Below are positions 23,041-34,300 of a DNA stretch of 64,000 nucleotides, one piece after another. Each line of letters starts with the position of its first letter. Position 1 is the stretch's first letter. The position numbers and the translations under genes are program-made. The notes beneath the pieces are model-generated. The model did not search any database. It was given only the letters and a program-made list of their open reading frames with translations, and was not told the origin of the DNA. The stretch is from Dioscorea cayenensis subsp. rotundata (Eukaryota; Streptophyta; Magnoliopsida; Dioscoreales; Dioscoreaceae): contig NC_052472.1 in NCBI RefSeq assembly GCF_009730915.1, forward strand, positions 19,188,382-19,252,381. The letters run 5' to 3'.

Positions 23041-23481
23041 GGCAAGAGGGGAAAAAGAACAGGGATGGCTCAGGGAACAAGGATGGCAAGAATCAGAGGA
23101 TCTCGGTTGGACCAACTCCTCCTTTCATTCCCCACGAATTAAAAATTATTTAAGGTTTACTGTGAACTGATGCACCTATGGCTACTCCTAGTGCTGATAC
23201 TAAAAATTTTGAACATCTTCCCCTGCGTTGGATTCAATTCCTTTGCTTTTTTCCACCTCCAAAACGCTATTGCTCTTGGTTTCTATTTAATCCCAAACCA
23301 TATGTATAGACATAAGGGCGTGTTTTGGAGTAAAGTATCTTTTGAACTGGTCAGTTATGTGCTTGTTGGTGGCATTCATCTTCAAAAATTTAAACTTCTT
23401 TATTTGTCTTTTTTGTTACAACAGAACCATACCGTACGTAGCTAATATTACTTTGCAGGAAAATAATGTGACAGAAAAATG

Positions 23482-25344
23482 TTAAAGCTTTGATGGAAGC
23501 TTGCCTTCTGTGAAGGATGTAATAATCTTATCACTCATTGATGACCTTTGCCTTTGCAACTTCGCTTTAAGTCTATAAAGGAATGCATGTACTTCTTCAA
23601 AATAATGACTTGTTGCGTCTTTCACATTTCCAACCCATTCCAGAATCTTTCCATGGGGGCCTAATATTCTTTCATGATCTTTCTCATCCAAAATCTGGGC
23701 CAAAAATTGGAAGAAAACAAAACAAATTTATCAAACAGAATAAGAGCCCTTGTCAAATATTACAGGCATCACAGAAAGATGTATGCAACTCTCTAAAAAT
23801 GTAACACTGACACAAAAATAGATTGCATAAGATCAACTTGATTTGATCAAGGACATGATAGCTTTTGACAAGTGAAGCAGGAGAAAATGTCATCTAACAC
23901 TGAGAGGTTCGACTAGTCTGGTTGATCATATTGATAAAGTGATAAAATTCATAAGCAATCTACAACTAAAATGCAATCCAAATCCTCCTTTTTCAGTTTA
24001 GCATTAAGGAATGAAAATCAAATTATGTCATAAGGTCTAAACAATAAGTGAATGCTTGAAGTCATCGTGTTAAGTAAACTAACCTCCAGTTGCATTATCT
24101 CACAAACAAGACTGAGATCTGCAATAGATGGCTGAAAAACTACCTAGCAAAAAAATTTTTGCATTTCCTTTGAGCCAAATTGTCTCAAATTTTTGCAAGA
24201 GATGACGCCAGAATTTTTCTCAGCTTCCTTCGCTGCTTTTGGATTCAATGGAAGGCCAAGTGCTGGTCCTGTTATGCTGTTCACAATAAGAGAGGCTGCA
24301 AATCAATATAGAGAATCTTATAAGCGCTTAAAGACATCAGAGACTGCCATAATATTTAAAAAAGTAAAACATGATATTTATCATGAAGCCGCACACAAGG
24401 AAAAGAAATACATGCACAGATTGTAAGTAATTAGTTGTTTTACATAGATCATATTGAAAAAAAAAAGATCATCCTTTGTACTAAGTGAACCAACAAGAAT
24501 ACTCCAATAGATGTCTCTCTTTAGCTGTGCACTCCAATTTGCAGGTTAATCAAAGGCATTCACCATCTTTGTTTCTTGCTTGTTTTACTGGAAAACTCGA
24601 GCAATTTTCATACATAAAGCCACACCTATATATATGTATAATGATAAAGTCAGAATAGGAACAAAAGAATATGGAGAAAACAAAATTTTAAAATTCAATT
24701 ATAATGTTCAATGACTTTGAAATCAATGATTGTATAAGCTTCAATTGTCAATAAAATGCACAAAAAAACGTGAATTCAAATGAAGAAAATATGGATTACC
24801 TCTCAAACAGATTAAACCTTTCATCAACAATTGCTGGAACTGGTCTCATTGGATTTATTTCTGCAAAAGCAGTGCACAAACAGCAATCTACATTTTACTG
24901 AAATAAAATAAGAAAAAAAATGATTTTTCTAGAGGATAATAATCCAATTGACAGACTTCAAAACTTCAGCAACAAATATGCAGATTGAAATGAAATTTAT
25001 CATGAACTACAAATCAAAGAAGGATTTACAAGCAAATACCTTGGAATTGGGCATTTCAATGATCGCCCTTGGAGAGATCTACGCTCACCTCCTCAAAATC
25101 AATCCTATTCACCCTAAAAAGAGAATATATATTTGAAGAAAAATAAGCAGATATGAGCACAAACAAACAAATATGAGAAATATATTTTTTTTCCCAGAAT
25201 TATCAACAGAAAATTGACAAAGAAGACAAAGAAAGAGGAAATTGAGACTATAATATTGTTACAGATTGAGAATTACTTGCAAAAAATTAAGATTGCTCAT
25301 GATGGCTGCGACACCAGATCGGTGTAGACCTGCAGCTTCACCAT
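23482..25344 (-). pseudogene. GSTT-B: theta-class glutathione S-transferase pseudogene
   Basis: Exons on the minus strand: exon 1 25277-25344 (MVKLQVYTDLVSQPS then TGA), exon 2 25040-25113 (NRIDFEEVSVDLSKGDH then TGA), exon 3 24800-24860 (VPAIVDERFNLFE), exon 6 24084-24295 and exon 7 23482-23694. Exons 4 and 5, present at matching places in copy D, have been deleted. Both stops replace codons that are arginines in copy C. Exon 6 has extra bases in four A/T runs and so is frameshifted. Exon 7 is open and ends in GKLPSKL, a C-terminal SKL tripeptide of the peroxisomal targeting (PTS1) type that is also known for plant theta GSTs. The gene lies 1.35 kb from RLP1 on the same strand. Confidence 0.9.
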
Positions 25345-26694
25345 TTTCTCACTCACTCACTCAACTCAATCTCAGCATCTCATAAAAGAAAACCAAAAAT
25401 TTTAGTGTGTACACTGTCAGTCAAATATTACCAAATTTTACCAAAGTTATTGGGATTTATTTCTGCAGAAGAGCTTTGGTCCTAAAAATTATTTACATTT
25501 TGGCCAACATGCCGAGGAGCTCACCGGTGGTGGTGGACCAGAGCACAGTGGGCTGATTTCCTTTTAAAAAAAAAAAACAGGATGAAATCAAAATGCACAA
25601 ATCTTGCTTGTTAACCATCAATCAATCATCTTGTCAAAAAATTATCGTAGTAAACATTTAAGGCACAGATAATAAAAAAGCACGTCCTAATTAACAAACT
25701 TCTTATACCACTTGGACAATTAGTGGAGTGCTTCATTCCCCAGAGAAGTGTGAAAATGCCACAACAACAATGGAGGCAAGCTTTGTGTTTAGGTTCATTA
25801 TCCTCAACCCAAATGCATTCAAACGAAGGATCCTTTTTGTAATTGCTACATTCATGTAAATATATGGGGTTCTGTGCATGCTTTGATGCATGTTAATTAA
25901 GAGGCAGAACAATAGATATATAGATAGATGTATCTCCCTTGTAAAATCATGGTTGATATATGGTTGTTCTCTTTCAGTACGCCATTAACCGAAATGTATG
26001 GCAGCACTGCATGAGAAAGAGAATTATTATAACTTGGCCATGTAAAGGAACACAATAATTAATCAGATGGCAGAATGATCAATAACATTAATAATAAAAA
26101 TTAATTAAACAGAAGATATATAGACACATACCTTTGTACTGAATTACATTGTTGGCATGAAGATCATATATATTGCAGGAAACTGCTAGCTCGCTCAAAT
26201 TGCCATTCTTTTAGAAAAGGTAACTTATAGAACCACATGGGACACATCTCTAGTAGTTTTGATGATGAGCTATTTGAGAAAAATTGTAGTGAACTTCCAG
26301 AAAACATAGAAACTAGTAGAAGAATTGAAGAACCAGGATCACTTCTGTTTTGTCTTTTGAGAAGCTTTGTCAAGTATATACTCACTGAGAACTTCCACTA
26401 ACACAGGAAGATCAAGCACATTGATATGCTCAACTTACATATAATATCCTTTATTAAAACTAAAGACAATAATAACGTTACCATAAGAGAGTAAATGTAT
26501 ACACCAGATAAAATTTCATAACAAATTAAAATTACATTCTCAAAAGATTTTTCATGACAGTTTATGCATATAATTAATACAAGTAGGCAGTAAAATGTAA
26601 AACTCTAAATAAGATCGTACCCCCAATTACTGCTCGTGTTCCACATATATGGATTGTAATCCTTTATTTTGGCCTCCAAGAAGACAAGGTAGCA
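25345..26694. other. Spacer between GSTT-B and RLP1
   Basis: No gene identified. The spacer is paralogous to about 50030-50998 in block 2. About 485 bp around GSTT-B exon 1 (25153-25637) has no counterpart in block 2. A minus-strand open frame at 26164-26385 (73 codons) has a matching but interrupted sequence at about 50490-50700; it resembles nothing I know and I do not call it a gene. Confidence 0.5.
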
Positions 26695-29574
26695 CTATTC
26701 ACTGGCAAGACCACATTTTCTCTTCATTTTTTTTAGATTTACAGCAACAAGAACATAGATCTTGTCATAAATAAGATCTACAAATCGAAAATAAGCATAC
26801 CTCCAGCTCTTTTTCAGTATCAATGCACCAGAAATTGCCCAAAACCCAAATATGAATCCCAAAGACATGCTCAAATAAAACCATATGGCCTCCAAGTTGT
26901 TGTCATCTTCATTGTTTGGCAACCCGGGTGGTTGCGCTGGTGCTTCAATCTCACACTTTGTATTTAATGGAACACCACATAGGCCTCGGTTGCCAAAATA
27001 AATAGATGGATCTAGAAGTACTTGAAATTGACCACCGTATGGAATTTCACCATAGAAATTGTTGTACGATAAATTCAGATGATTCAATGAAGTTAAGTTG
27101 GTCATTGTTGGAGGAATAACACCTGAAAGATTATTCACTGATAAATCAAGAACTTCCAACCACCTGAGCTCTCCAATTTTTTCTGAAAGTTGTCCTGATA
27201 AATGATTTCTGGATAAATTCAAGCTCTGCAGAAATGAAAGGTGCGCTAATTCTTCTGGTATCTCTCCTGATAACATATTATTTGAGAGGTCAATGCAAAT
27301 AAATAATGATGGTATTCTCCCTTCCAACTCAAATTCTCTTCCTTTCATATTTATGTCAATATTGTTCACATAATTATATATGTTTGACCAACCACTTTCA
27401 AGATTAGTTTTCATGGCACTGAAGTTGCCAAAACTATGTGGTATGGCACCTGATAGATGGTTATTTGAAACATCAATAAGATGAAGATGTGTGAGGTTTC
27501 CCAATTGTGGAGGAATAGTTCCAGTAAGCATATTATATCGAAGCTCAAGTGTCTCTAGCGCCTGCAACTTTTCTCCAAGCCATGCTGGTATACTTCCACT
27601 AATTTTATTATTTTCAAGATCCAAAGTTTTCAATGATGTACAATTTTTAAAGGATAATGGGAGCTCTCCAAAAAATTCATTATTGCTCAAATGCAAAACT
27701 AACAAAATTGTGGAGAAGATAGATGCGGGAATTATTCCATGTAGATTGTTATAAGACAAATCCATTACCATCAAAGAATGGTTCCAGCAATCAGGAACAA
27801 CTCCTTCAATCATATTCTTTGAGAGGTCAAGGACTTGCAAATAATTTAATTCACATAATGAGCTCGGGATACTTCCTGTTAATTTGTTTGAAGAAATATA
27901 CAACTGAGATAATCTTGGCACTATAATGCTTGTATTAGTGAAAGTGGACCTTGAGATTAAGCCATGCGCCTGATCAAAATCTACTAGATTTGATGAAAAT
28001 TGTGGCAACTGTCCTTCCAAATAATTATGACTTAAATCTAAAAATTGAAGATTGGGTACTTTTGACGAAACTTCTGGTAGATTGCCTTTGATTTCATTGT
28101 GTGATAGATAGATGGCTTCAATATCCAAAGAGAAGTTCCAAAACCATAGTGGCAATGTATCAACAATACTTGCATTTGTCATTTCAAGTGAAGACAAATT
28201 TTTCAAATTCTGAAGCCATGATGGAAATCTCGGGCCCAATTTGCAAGCTTTCATATACAAATGTTTTAGTTTAGGTGGATGAACCCAATCGGGTCTCACT
28301 GCTATATTATTATAAGAAAGTTCCAACGTGTCCAACTCTGGTAATAATTGTCCCAAATATTTTGGAATAGTTCCATTGAAATTATTAGAATAAAGATACA
28401 AGGCCTGCAAAGATGGTAATCGGAGTGGAAGAAGTGAGCCATAAAAGGAGTTGTCAGAAAGGTCAAGAGCCTTAAGAGACTTAAGGTTCCCCAACCAACT
28501 TGGCAATGGCCCACTGAGTGCTGCTTCACTCCAATACAACTCCTCTAAACTGTTTTCCAAGCAACCAGAAAAAATTTCTCCCAATCTATTTAGATCACCA
28601 GCTAAATATTCATTCCCGGAGAGATACAGTTTGCTCAAGTTACAGAGTTTACCCAAAGTAGTTGGCAGTCCAACACTTAGGACTCCATTATATGCGAGAC
28701 CAAGGACCCTAAGAGAAGTAAGTTCCCCAATATCAAAAGGGATAAGGTCTTGAAAATTATTACCTGCAAGATTAAGATACTCAAGGCCACTCAACTTGAA
28801 CAACCATAGAGGCATGGTAGAGTTAATGCCATTGGTGGAAAGATCAAGGAATCGAAGATTTGTAAAGTTAATTTCAACACCAAGTGAAAGAGGGATGTGA
28901 AGCTCACAATCATAAAAGTTTATCTCAGATATCAAAGGAAGGGTGTTCAGTGATTTGAGCACATTTTTTGCCTCGGAAAGATTCACACCAGTCAAATTCA
29001 AACATTGAAGAGAAGAAAGATTTGTGAGCCAATGGCTTCCAACCATATCAAGAGTAAAGCTTCCAACAATATCAAGATTATATGAAAGATCAAGGTACTG
29101 CAAGCGAGACAGATTACCAAGTTGGTGTGGGACACGCCCAATGAAGCCATTAAGAGAAAGGTTAAGATATTGAAGACTTGCCAGTGAACCCAAGAAAGTT
29201 GGAATTCTAATATATTTAAATAAGTTATCACTAAGATCCAAATATCTTAAGTGATTCAAAACAAGCAAAGAAGGCCGGATCTCACCTCCCAAGTACCCAA
29301 TGCCGTCATTGTATCGGAGATCAAGCCTTATAACATGCCCAGTGTAGTTGTGGCAATGCACGCCGGTCCAAGAGCAACAGTCCGAGCCAATCCAAGAAGA
29401 GAGACGTCCATTGGGATCTTCAAGGCCATTTTTGAAATCAACAAGTGCCTTCCTTTCTACTTCTCTGCAAATGGAACCACCACCACAATTGCAAAAGCCA
29501 GCAAGTTGCAAGCAGAGAAGGCAAAACAGTAGAGCTAATTGAAAATGTTTCTTCATCACTCTCATTCTAAGCAT
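26695..29574 (-). CDS. RLP1: LRR receptor-like protein (no kinase)
   Basis: Intact intronless frame of 959 codons. Order: signal peptide (MKKHFQLALLFCLLCLQLAG, about residues 7-30); LRRNT_2 cap (CREVERKALVDFKNGL, DCCSWTGVHCHNYTG); about thirty extracellular leucine-rich repeats of the plant LxxLxLxxNxLxGxIP type; an island-like interruption (NIDINMKGREFELEGRIPSL) before the last repeats; a C-cap (GNRGLCGVPLNTKC); an acidic stretch (NNEDDNNLEA); a transmembrane segment at about residues 896-920 with a GFIFG (GxxxG) motif; and a 39-residue cytoplasmic tail without kinase. This is the Cf/EIX2-type RLP architecture; the family perceives extracellular pathogen or developmental ligands and usually signals through SOBIR1/BAK1 kinases. 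The ligand cannot be inferred. The ATG at 29574 becomes TTG in RLP2, so the true start may be the next in-frame ATG (29565) or MKKHF (29556). Confidence 0.95.
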   Translation of the reverse strand: MLRMRVMKKHFQLALLFCLLCLQLAGFCNCGGGSICREVERKALVDFKNGLEDPNGRLSSWIGSDCCSWTGVHCHNYTGHVIRLDLRYNDGIGYLGGEIRPSLLVLNHLRYLDLSDNLFKYIRIPTFLGSLASLQYLNLSLNGFIGRVPHQLGNLSRLQYLDLSYNLDIVGSFTLDMVGSHWLTNLSSLQCLNLTGVNLSEAKNVLKSLNTLPLISEINFYDCELHIPLSLGVEINFTNLRFLDLSTNGINSTMPLWLFKLSGLEYLNLAGNNFQDLIPFDIGELTSLRVLGLAYNGVLSVGLPTTLGKLCNLSKLYLSGNEYLAGDLNRLGEIFSGCLENSLEELYWSEAALSGPLPSWLGNLKSLKALDLSDNSFYGSLLPLRLPSLQALYLYSNNFNGTIPKYLGQLLPELDTLELSYNNIAVRPDWVHPPKLKHLYMKACKLGPRFPSWLQNLKNLSSLEMTNASIVDTLPLWFWNFSLDIEAIYLSHNEIKGNLPEVSSKVPNLQFLDLSHNYLEGQLPQFSSNLVDFDQAHGLISRSTFTNTSIIVPRLSQLYISSNKLTGSIPSSLCELNYLQVLDLSKNMIEGVVPDCWNHSLMVMDLSYNNLHGIIPASIFSTILLVLHLSNNEFFGELPLSFKNCTSLKTLDLENNKISGSIPAWLGEKLQALETLELRYNMLTGTIPPQLGNLTHLHLIDVSNNHLSGAIPHSFGNFSAMKTNLESGWSNIYNYVNNIDINMKGREFELEGRIPSLFICIDLSNNMLSGEIPEELAHLSFLQSLNLSRNHLSGQLSEKIGELRWLEVLDLSVNNLSGVIPPTMTNLTSLNHLNLSYNNFYGEIPYGGQFQVLLDPSIYFGNRGLCGVPLNTKCEIEAPAQPPGLPNNEDDNNLEAIWFYLSMSLGFIFGFWAISGALILKKSWRYAYFRFVDLIYDKIYVLVAVNLKKMKRKCGLASE

Positions 29575-29632
29575 TTGCCTTTTGAAAGATATGTGTAATA
29601 ATTTTTCTGGTTCCCATCTCTCGCATTATCTC

Positions 29633-29645
29633 TTAATATAAATAT
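29633..29645 (-). promoter_or_regulatory. Putative TATA box of RLP1
   Basis: On the minus strand the sequence reads TATTTATATTA about 60-70 bases before the RLP1 start codon. RLP2 has a TA-rich box at the same distance, and the intervening leader is well conserved between the two genes. Position and composition fit a plant TATA element; no transcription data are available. Confidence 0.4.
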
Positions 29646-30286
29646 GTACAACCTTAAGTCCGCCTTTATGTGGAAAATTCTATGCGTGTGAGTCCAGCAT
29701 AATAATTTTAAGTTAATTTTCTTTTAAAAAGATAGATAAAGAGCTTAGAAATTAATTTATTATACTTAAACCAACGTTCTTTATGTTCACACACAGGAAG
29801 AGGCACACAGAAAAAGATGGAATTAATGGAACCTTGTTTTCCACCTACACGGATTGGATCCGTGATGAACCGACGAAAAGTACAAAGATATATAGTACTC
29901 CATATATATAAATTTTTAAAAGAAAGTTTGGAGGGTCCCAATTGATTGGATTGGATTGGATTGGATTGTATTTGATGGAGAAAAGCAACACAAGAGATGC
30001 TAGTGGATGGAAACATTTTCTTTCATAATCATTGTGAGTGCATGCATGGTGTTCACATGTTAACTTTCATTGTTTAATTGAGAGCTCTCTTGATCAGTGG
30101 TGACAAACTTTCCAATTTATATGTGGGTCATACAATATAATCAGAGAAACCCAACAACCTTCAAAAATAAAAAAATTAAGTCTCGTGGGTTGCATTTCAG
30201 AGTATATAATTTTGTAATTAAAAGCTAAGCCTATTTTGATCAGAAAAAATATCTTTCACTTATTGATGTTCCTTGGATAATCAAAA

Positions 30287-30429
30287 ATGGCGGCTGGCAT
30301 AAACCAAATATATACCAGAAATATAATTAAAAAATGGCGGCATGGCATAATTCAAATGTTTACTACAATTATAATTCAAACATGGCAGCTTGGCATAATC
30401 CAAGGATGTCTACGTGGTGTAGCTCAAAA
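30287..30429 (+). repeat. Three-unit tandem repeat, 47-48 bp
   Basis: Three head-to-tail units start ATGGCGGCTGGCATAA (30287), ATGGCGGCATGGCATAA (30334) and ATGGCAGCTTGGCATAAT (30382). Units are 47, 48 and 48 bp and diverged by roughly 20-30 percent by eye. The array lies just past the duplicated block; block 2 has at most a degenerate single unit at the matching place (about 54205-54250). Confidence 0.75.
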
Positions 30430-30695
30430 ATTTGTCCAAATATTTTGGTTTTTTTCTTTTTTTATAAAATAATATTTTCCTTTTTTTTTCTTTGAAAGAA
30501 TGATATTATAACAATAATCCATTTGAGTTATTATCCAAGATTTTTTTTTATATAAATGAAGATATTTAAATTATGAGAGAAATGAAATTTTAACTCCTCC
30601 TCAGTGAGCTATGGGGCGGTGGCACCTCGTCGGAGAAGCCAGAGAAGCTGCAAGGATCATCAGCAAGTGCGGAGGGTAGCTTAACAAGGAAAGGC

Positions 30696-31310
30696 ATGAC
30701 GTACTCTGAAGCTCTTAGCTCTTCATCGGAGGATACTCGCAACCCAAAGGGAGTGCAGGATGGGAAGCAGAAAATGGCGCGGCTGCTCATGGGCGCTAAA
30801 CGTCCTAGATCTCCTATTGAACATTCATGCGGTAGATGCTTCAGATCGACGCACAAGACGGAGGAATGCCGGCATCAGGTCATCTATCTCCGCTATGTCG
30901 GTGTGGGTCACGTTACTGCGAACTGTAGAGTGGAGACACGCTGTAGTCAAAAGAGGAAAATGGTGCATGTGTGGTCCAAACGTTCATTTGAAGAGCAAGC
31001 GAAAAAGCCATCGTTCAAATGGAACGAGGAGGCTAGGTATGTAGCGGAGCCCCCAAGATCGACTAAAAAGAAAGTACTGCATGGTGAGCCCTTAAAAGGT
31101 ATGTCTTCCAAGCCCCTCTTTATTTCAAATTGGTCCAATGCTCAAATTGCTAGCTATTGTTATGCTTGTGGTATTTCGTTTGATGATTATGCTTTACATA
31201 TGGATGCATTCATTGATTACATACGTAAAGTAGAAAAGACCCGTTCTTTGTCGTGTGTTGGCTCCCATGTGGAGCAAGCGGAGACCTCCCCCGAGGTCAG
31301 CGGTAACTAG
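30696..31310 (+). pseudogene. LINE-3 ORF1 remnant with CCHC knuckle
   Basis: A 204-codon open frame starts MTYSEALSSSSEDTRNPKGV. It contains one canonical zinc knuckle, CGRCFRSTHKTEEC, followed by a degenerate second one (YLRYVGVGHVTANC) that has lost its first two cysteines. LINE-4 ORF1 has two good knuckles in the same place. The long DUF4283-like region that follows the knuckles in LINE-4 is missing here, so the frame is internally deleted or recombined. It ends 10 bases before the ORF2 start, a tight ORF1-ORF2 spacing. Confidence 0.7.
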
Positions 31311-31320
31311 CTAGTTATCT

Positions 31321-34300
31321 ATGAATATTGTTACTTGGAATGTTAGGGGATTGGGTAGCCCAACTAAGTGCTTTTTATTCAAGGATTTTTTGAACCTTCA
31401 TTTTCCGGATGTTTGTTGCTTACAAGAGTCTAAATTGGAAGTTATTTCGACGGTAACATGGAGGGAGATAGGAGAAAATCGGTTAGACCAATTTGTATTC
31501 CTACCCTCTGTTGGGGCTTTTGGTGGCATTATTATCGGTTAGAATAGTGTTGTGCTTAATGGTTCGGTAGTATCAAGGGGTGAGTTTTTCTTATCTGTTG
31601 ACTTCTGCTCCAAATGGGACAACTTCTCCTGGAGATGTACCTCGGTTTATGGGTGGAATGTGCGGCATCTAAAGAGTGCCTTTTGGGACGAAATTCGGGG
31701 ATGATGTGCCTTCCTAGATTTTCCTTGGGTGATTTGTGAAGATTTCAACGCCATCTTTTCGTCGGAAGACAAGAAGGGAGGGCCACCGAACTTAGCTGAT
31801 ATTAGAGATACTTCCACACTCCTTCATGACTTGAGCCTCATTGAACACCAGGCAGTTAGGAGAAGGTTTACTTGGATGAACAAGCATGTGAATCTAACTT
31901 GAATAAAGCTGGATCGCTTTTTGATTAACAGGGTGTAGGCTGATCATTTTCCTAGGATGATCTAAAATTGTCTTTGTCTTTGTCGTTTAGGCTCAGATCA
32001 CATTCCTATTAGACTTGAGGTGGAGATGCATTATGCTACACCTAGGCCATTTCAATTCTAGCTTACTTGGACCACGGTAGATGGTTTCTTAAACTTGGTG
32101 GCCTAATGGTGAGCTGGCATCAATCCTCATGGCTGCAGGGTTTTTGTCTTGGCTAAAAAGTTGTCTTGGCTAAGGTATTAGCTACACATATGGGCCAAGG
32201 AGTGCTTCGGCTCCATTAAACTTAGAAAGCTTTCCCTACTTCATAATTTGGAGTTACTGGACATCGTCAGAGAAACTAGGTCACTCAGTATGATGGAGTC
32301 TCATCAGGAGCATGGCTTGCTGGAGAGATTAGGGGAGATTCACAGACAAGAGGAGGTGTATTGGAAACACTGCTCCCGATAGAAATAGCTTAAGGAGGGG
32401 GGATGAAAATACTAGGTATTTTCACTTGGTGGCAAACAGAAGGAAAAACTCCAACTTTATCCCTTCTGTCAAGATTGGTAATGATTCATTTAAAGAGGCC
32501 AGAGACATCAACAAAATCTTTGAAAATCGTTTTTGGATTCTTTTTGGCCAAAAGCGATCTTTTTGATTTAAGGTAGAGTTGAGTAGGCTTTTGGCGAATA
32601 AAGCTGGTGTTGATTTCTATTACCTGGGGCATCCTTTCATTTTGGAGGAAGTTAAAAGGCGGTCTTTAACTTAATTAGCAAGTGAGAAAGTGCCCGGACC
32701 AGATGGGTTCCCCTTGTTTTTATTTAAAACCTACTGGGAGATCGTCAAAGGAGATGTTATGAGGTTGTGTGATGACTTTTTCTCAGGAAGGGTAAATTTA
32801 GAATGAATTAATTGGGCATGTATTGCCCTTATCTCTAAGGTTTTGAGCCCAGCATCCCCAGGAGATAATTGGCCCATAAGCCTGATTGACTCTTTTTTGA
32901 AAATCATCGCCAAGATTCTTGGCTCTCAACTAAGCACGGTGATGGACTTTTTAGTGGATCACGCACAATCGGGTTTTCTTAAGAGAAGATGTATATTGGA
33001 CAATATCGCTACGACGAAGGAACTGTTATTCAGTATCCATAAAAGAAGGTTGGACGGTCACTTCATCAAAGTGGATTTCCCTAAGGCTTTTGATTCGATC
33101 GACTGGGACTTCCTGTTTGATATCCTAAAGGCCAGGGGGTTCGGGTCCAGATGGCTAGGATGGATCCACTCTCTTCTCAATACGTTGAAAGCTTCTATTC
33201 TTGTCAATAGGTCCCCTAATGGTTACGTTAGATACCAACGAGGTCTAAAGCAGGGTGGCCCTATGACGCCTCTGCTCTTTGTGTTGGTTACAAATGTCTT
33301 GTGTACTATGTTCAGGAATGTGCTTCATTCCCATATCCCAATTGGAGTGTCGTTAGGGGCGTTTGGCAGTAAACGCAACTTACATTACGCGGACGATCTC
33401 CTAGTTCTGACTACTAGTGGGATGGAAAACCTTTGGGTTATTAAGCTGATCTTGATGATATTTGAAGGGCTTTTTGGTTTGGAAACTAATTTCGCTAAGA
33501 CATGTTTATTTTCTACCAACTTGAATCAATTTCCTAACGTGAGAGCGGCTAATACTTTTTCTCCATTATGTTAACTACCTTGGTATTTCGGTGTCGGGAC
33601 GATGTCCTTGTAAACAAGACTGGGAGTGTTTGATTGCTAAGGTTAAAGGGAGTCTATCTTCATGGAAATCTTCTTATCTTTTGATTGGAGGAAGGCTCAC
33701 TTTGATTAATTCGATGCTTTCAGTAGTACTGACATATTAGATGTCCATATACTGCCTCCCTAATTGGGTTATCAAGGAAATTGACCGGATCCACAGAGAC
33801 TTTTTATGGTCTGGCCCGACATCAACAACCCTAGATGTCACCTTGTGGTGTGGAAGAATATCTATCGACCGAAGGAGCAAGACCGCTGGGGCATCTTAGA
33901 TTTATCATCCTTCAATATTGCCTTGCTGGGGAAATAGAGATGGAAATTACTGACTGACTCGAACTGGGGTAGCACGAAGGTTTTACAATTCAATTACAAT
34001 AAGCCTTCATGGGTTTTATTTTGTCACCCAAGAGGAAGAGTTTCCTTCTTTTGGTCGGGTGTTACTAAATGCCTTCTGGCTTTTAGAGGCTGTGTCACGA
34101 TTAAAGTTAATTTTAGCAGAGAGTCACTGTTTTGGAAGGACCATTGGTTCAATGGTTGCGTGCCTATGTATCTTTGGCCGGATGCTTTTCAAGCATCTCC
34201 TACGTCGAATGGATCGGTGAAATAGATGCTTTTTTATTCGAACATCCGCCGATCATGGATGCTCCTGAATCAACTCAGTTCCTTACTAACCTAAGTGGGT

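Larger units (their letters stand above)
16956..23132 (-). mobile_element. LINE-2: full-length L1-type retrotransposon with RNase H
   Basis: A 6.2-kb element in minus orientation, containing ORF1, endonuclease, reverse transcriptase, zf-RVT and RNase H in the canonical order. It is flanked by CACGAATTAAAATTT at 16942-16955 and CACGAATTAAAAATT at 23133-23147, a target duplication of about 14 bp. The empty site survives in block 2 near 47598-47612. Its 3' end differs from the other LINEs here: an AGCTCT-A-AGAGCT palindrome (16969-16981) and no GTGG/CCAC stem-loop. The intact target duplication suggests a later insertion than LINE-3 or LINE-4, although both ORFs have lesions. Confidence 0.9.
6385..30275. 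repeat. Segmental duplication, block 1 (GSTT-A, GSTT-B, RLP1)
   Basis: This block is paralogous, in direct orientation, to about 38475-54190. Shared segments are: 6385-10785 with 38475-46885 (GSTT-A with GSTT-C), about 12838-12955 with 47045-47133, and 16350-16955 joined to 23148-30275 with 47165-54190 (the spacer, GSTT-B with GSTT-D, RLP1 with RLP2). Gaps in the match are accounted for by transposons present in only one block. Exons, introns, intergenic spacers and RLP promoters all match, so this is a genomic duplication and not retroposition. Confidence 0.9.

Noticed and set aside
26164..26385. 73-codon minus-strand ORF between GSTT-B and RLP1
   Set aside because: The paralogous sequence near 50490-50700 carries indels and the frame is not kept; no similarity to a known protein.
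28451..28753. Plus-strand ORFs antisense to RLP1 and RLP2 (also 27491-27754, 29251-29532, 51801-52064, 52638-52997, 53474-53755)
   Set aside because: They mirror the codon structure of the intact LRR genes on the other strand; the same shadows occur in both paralogues.
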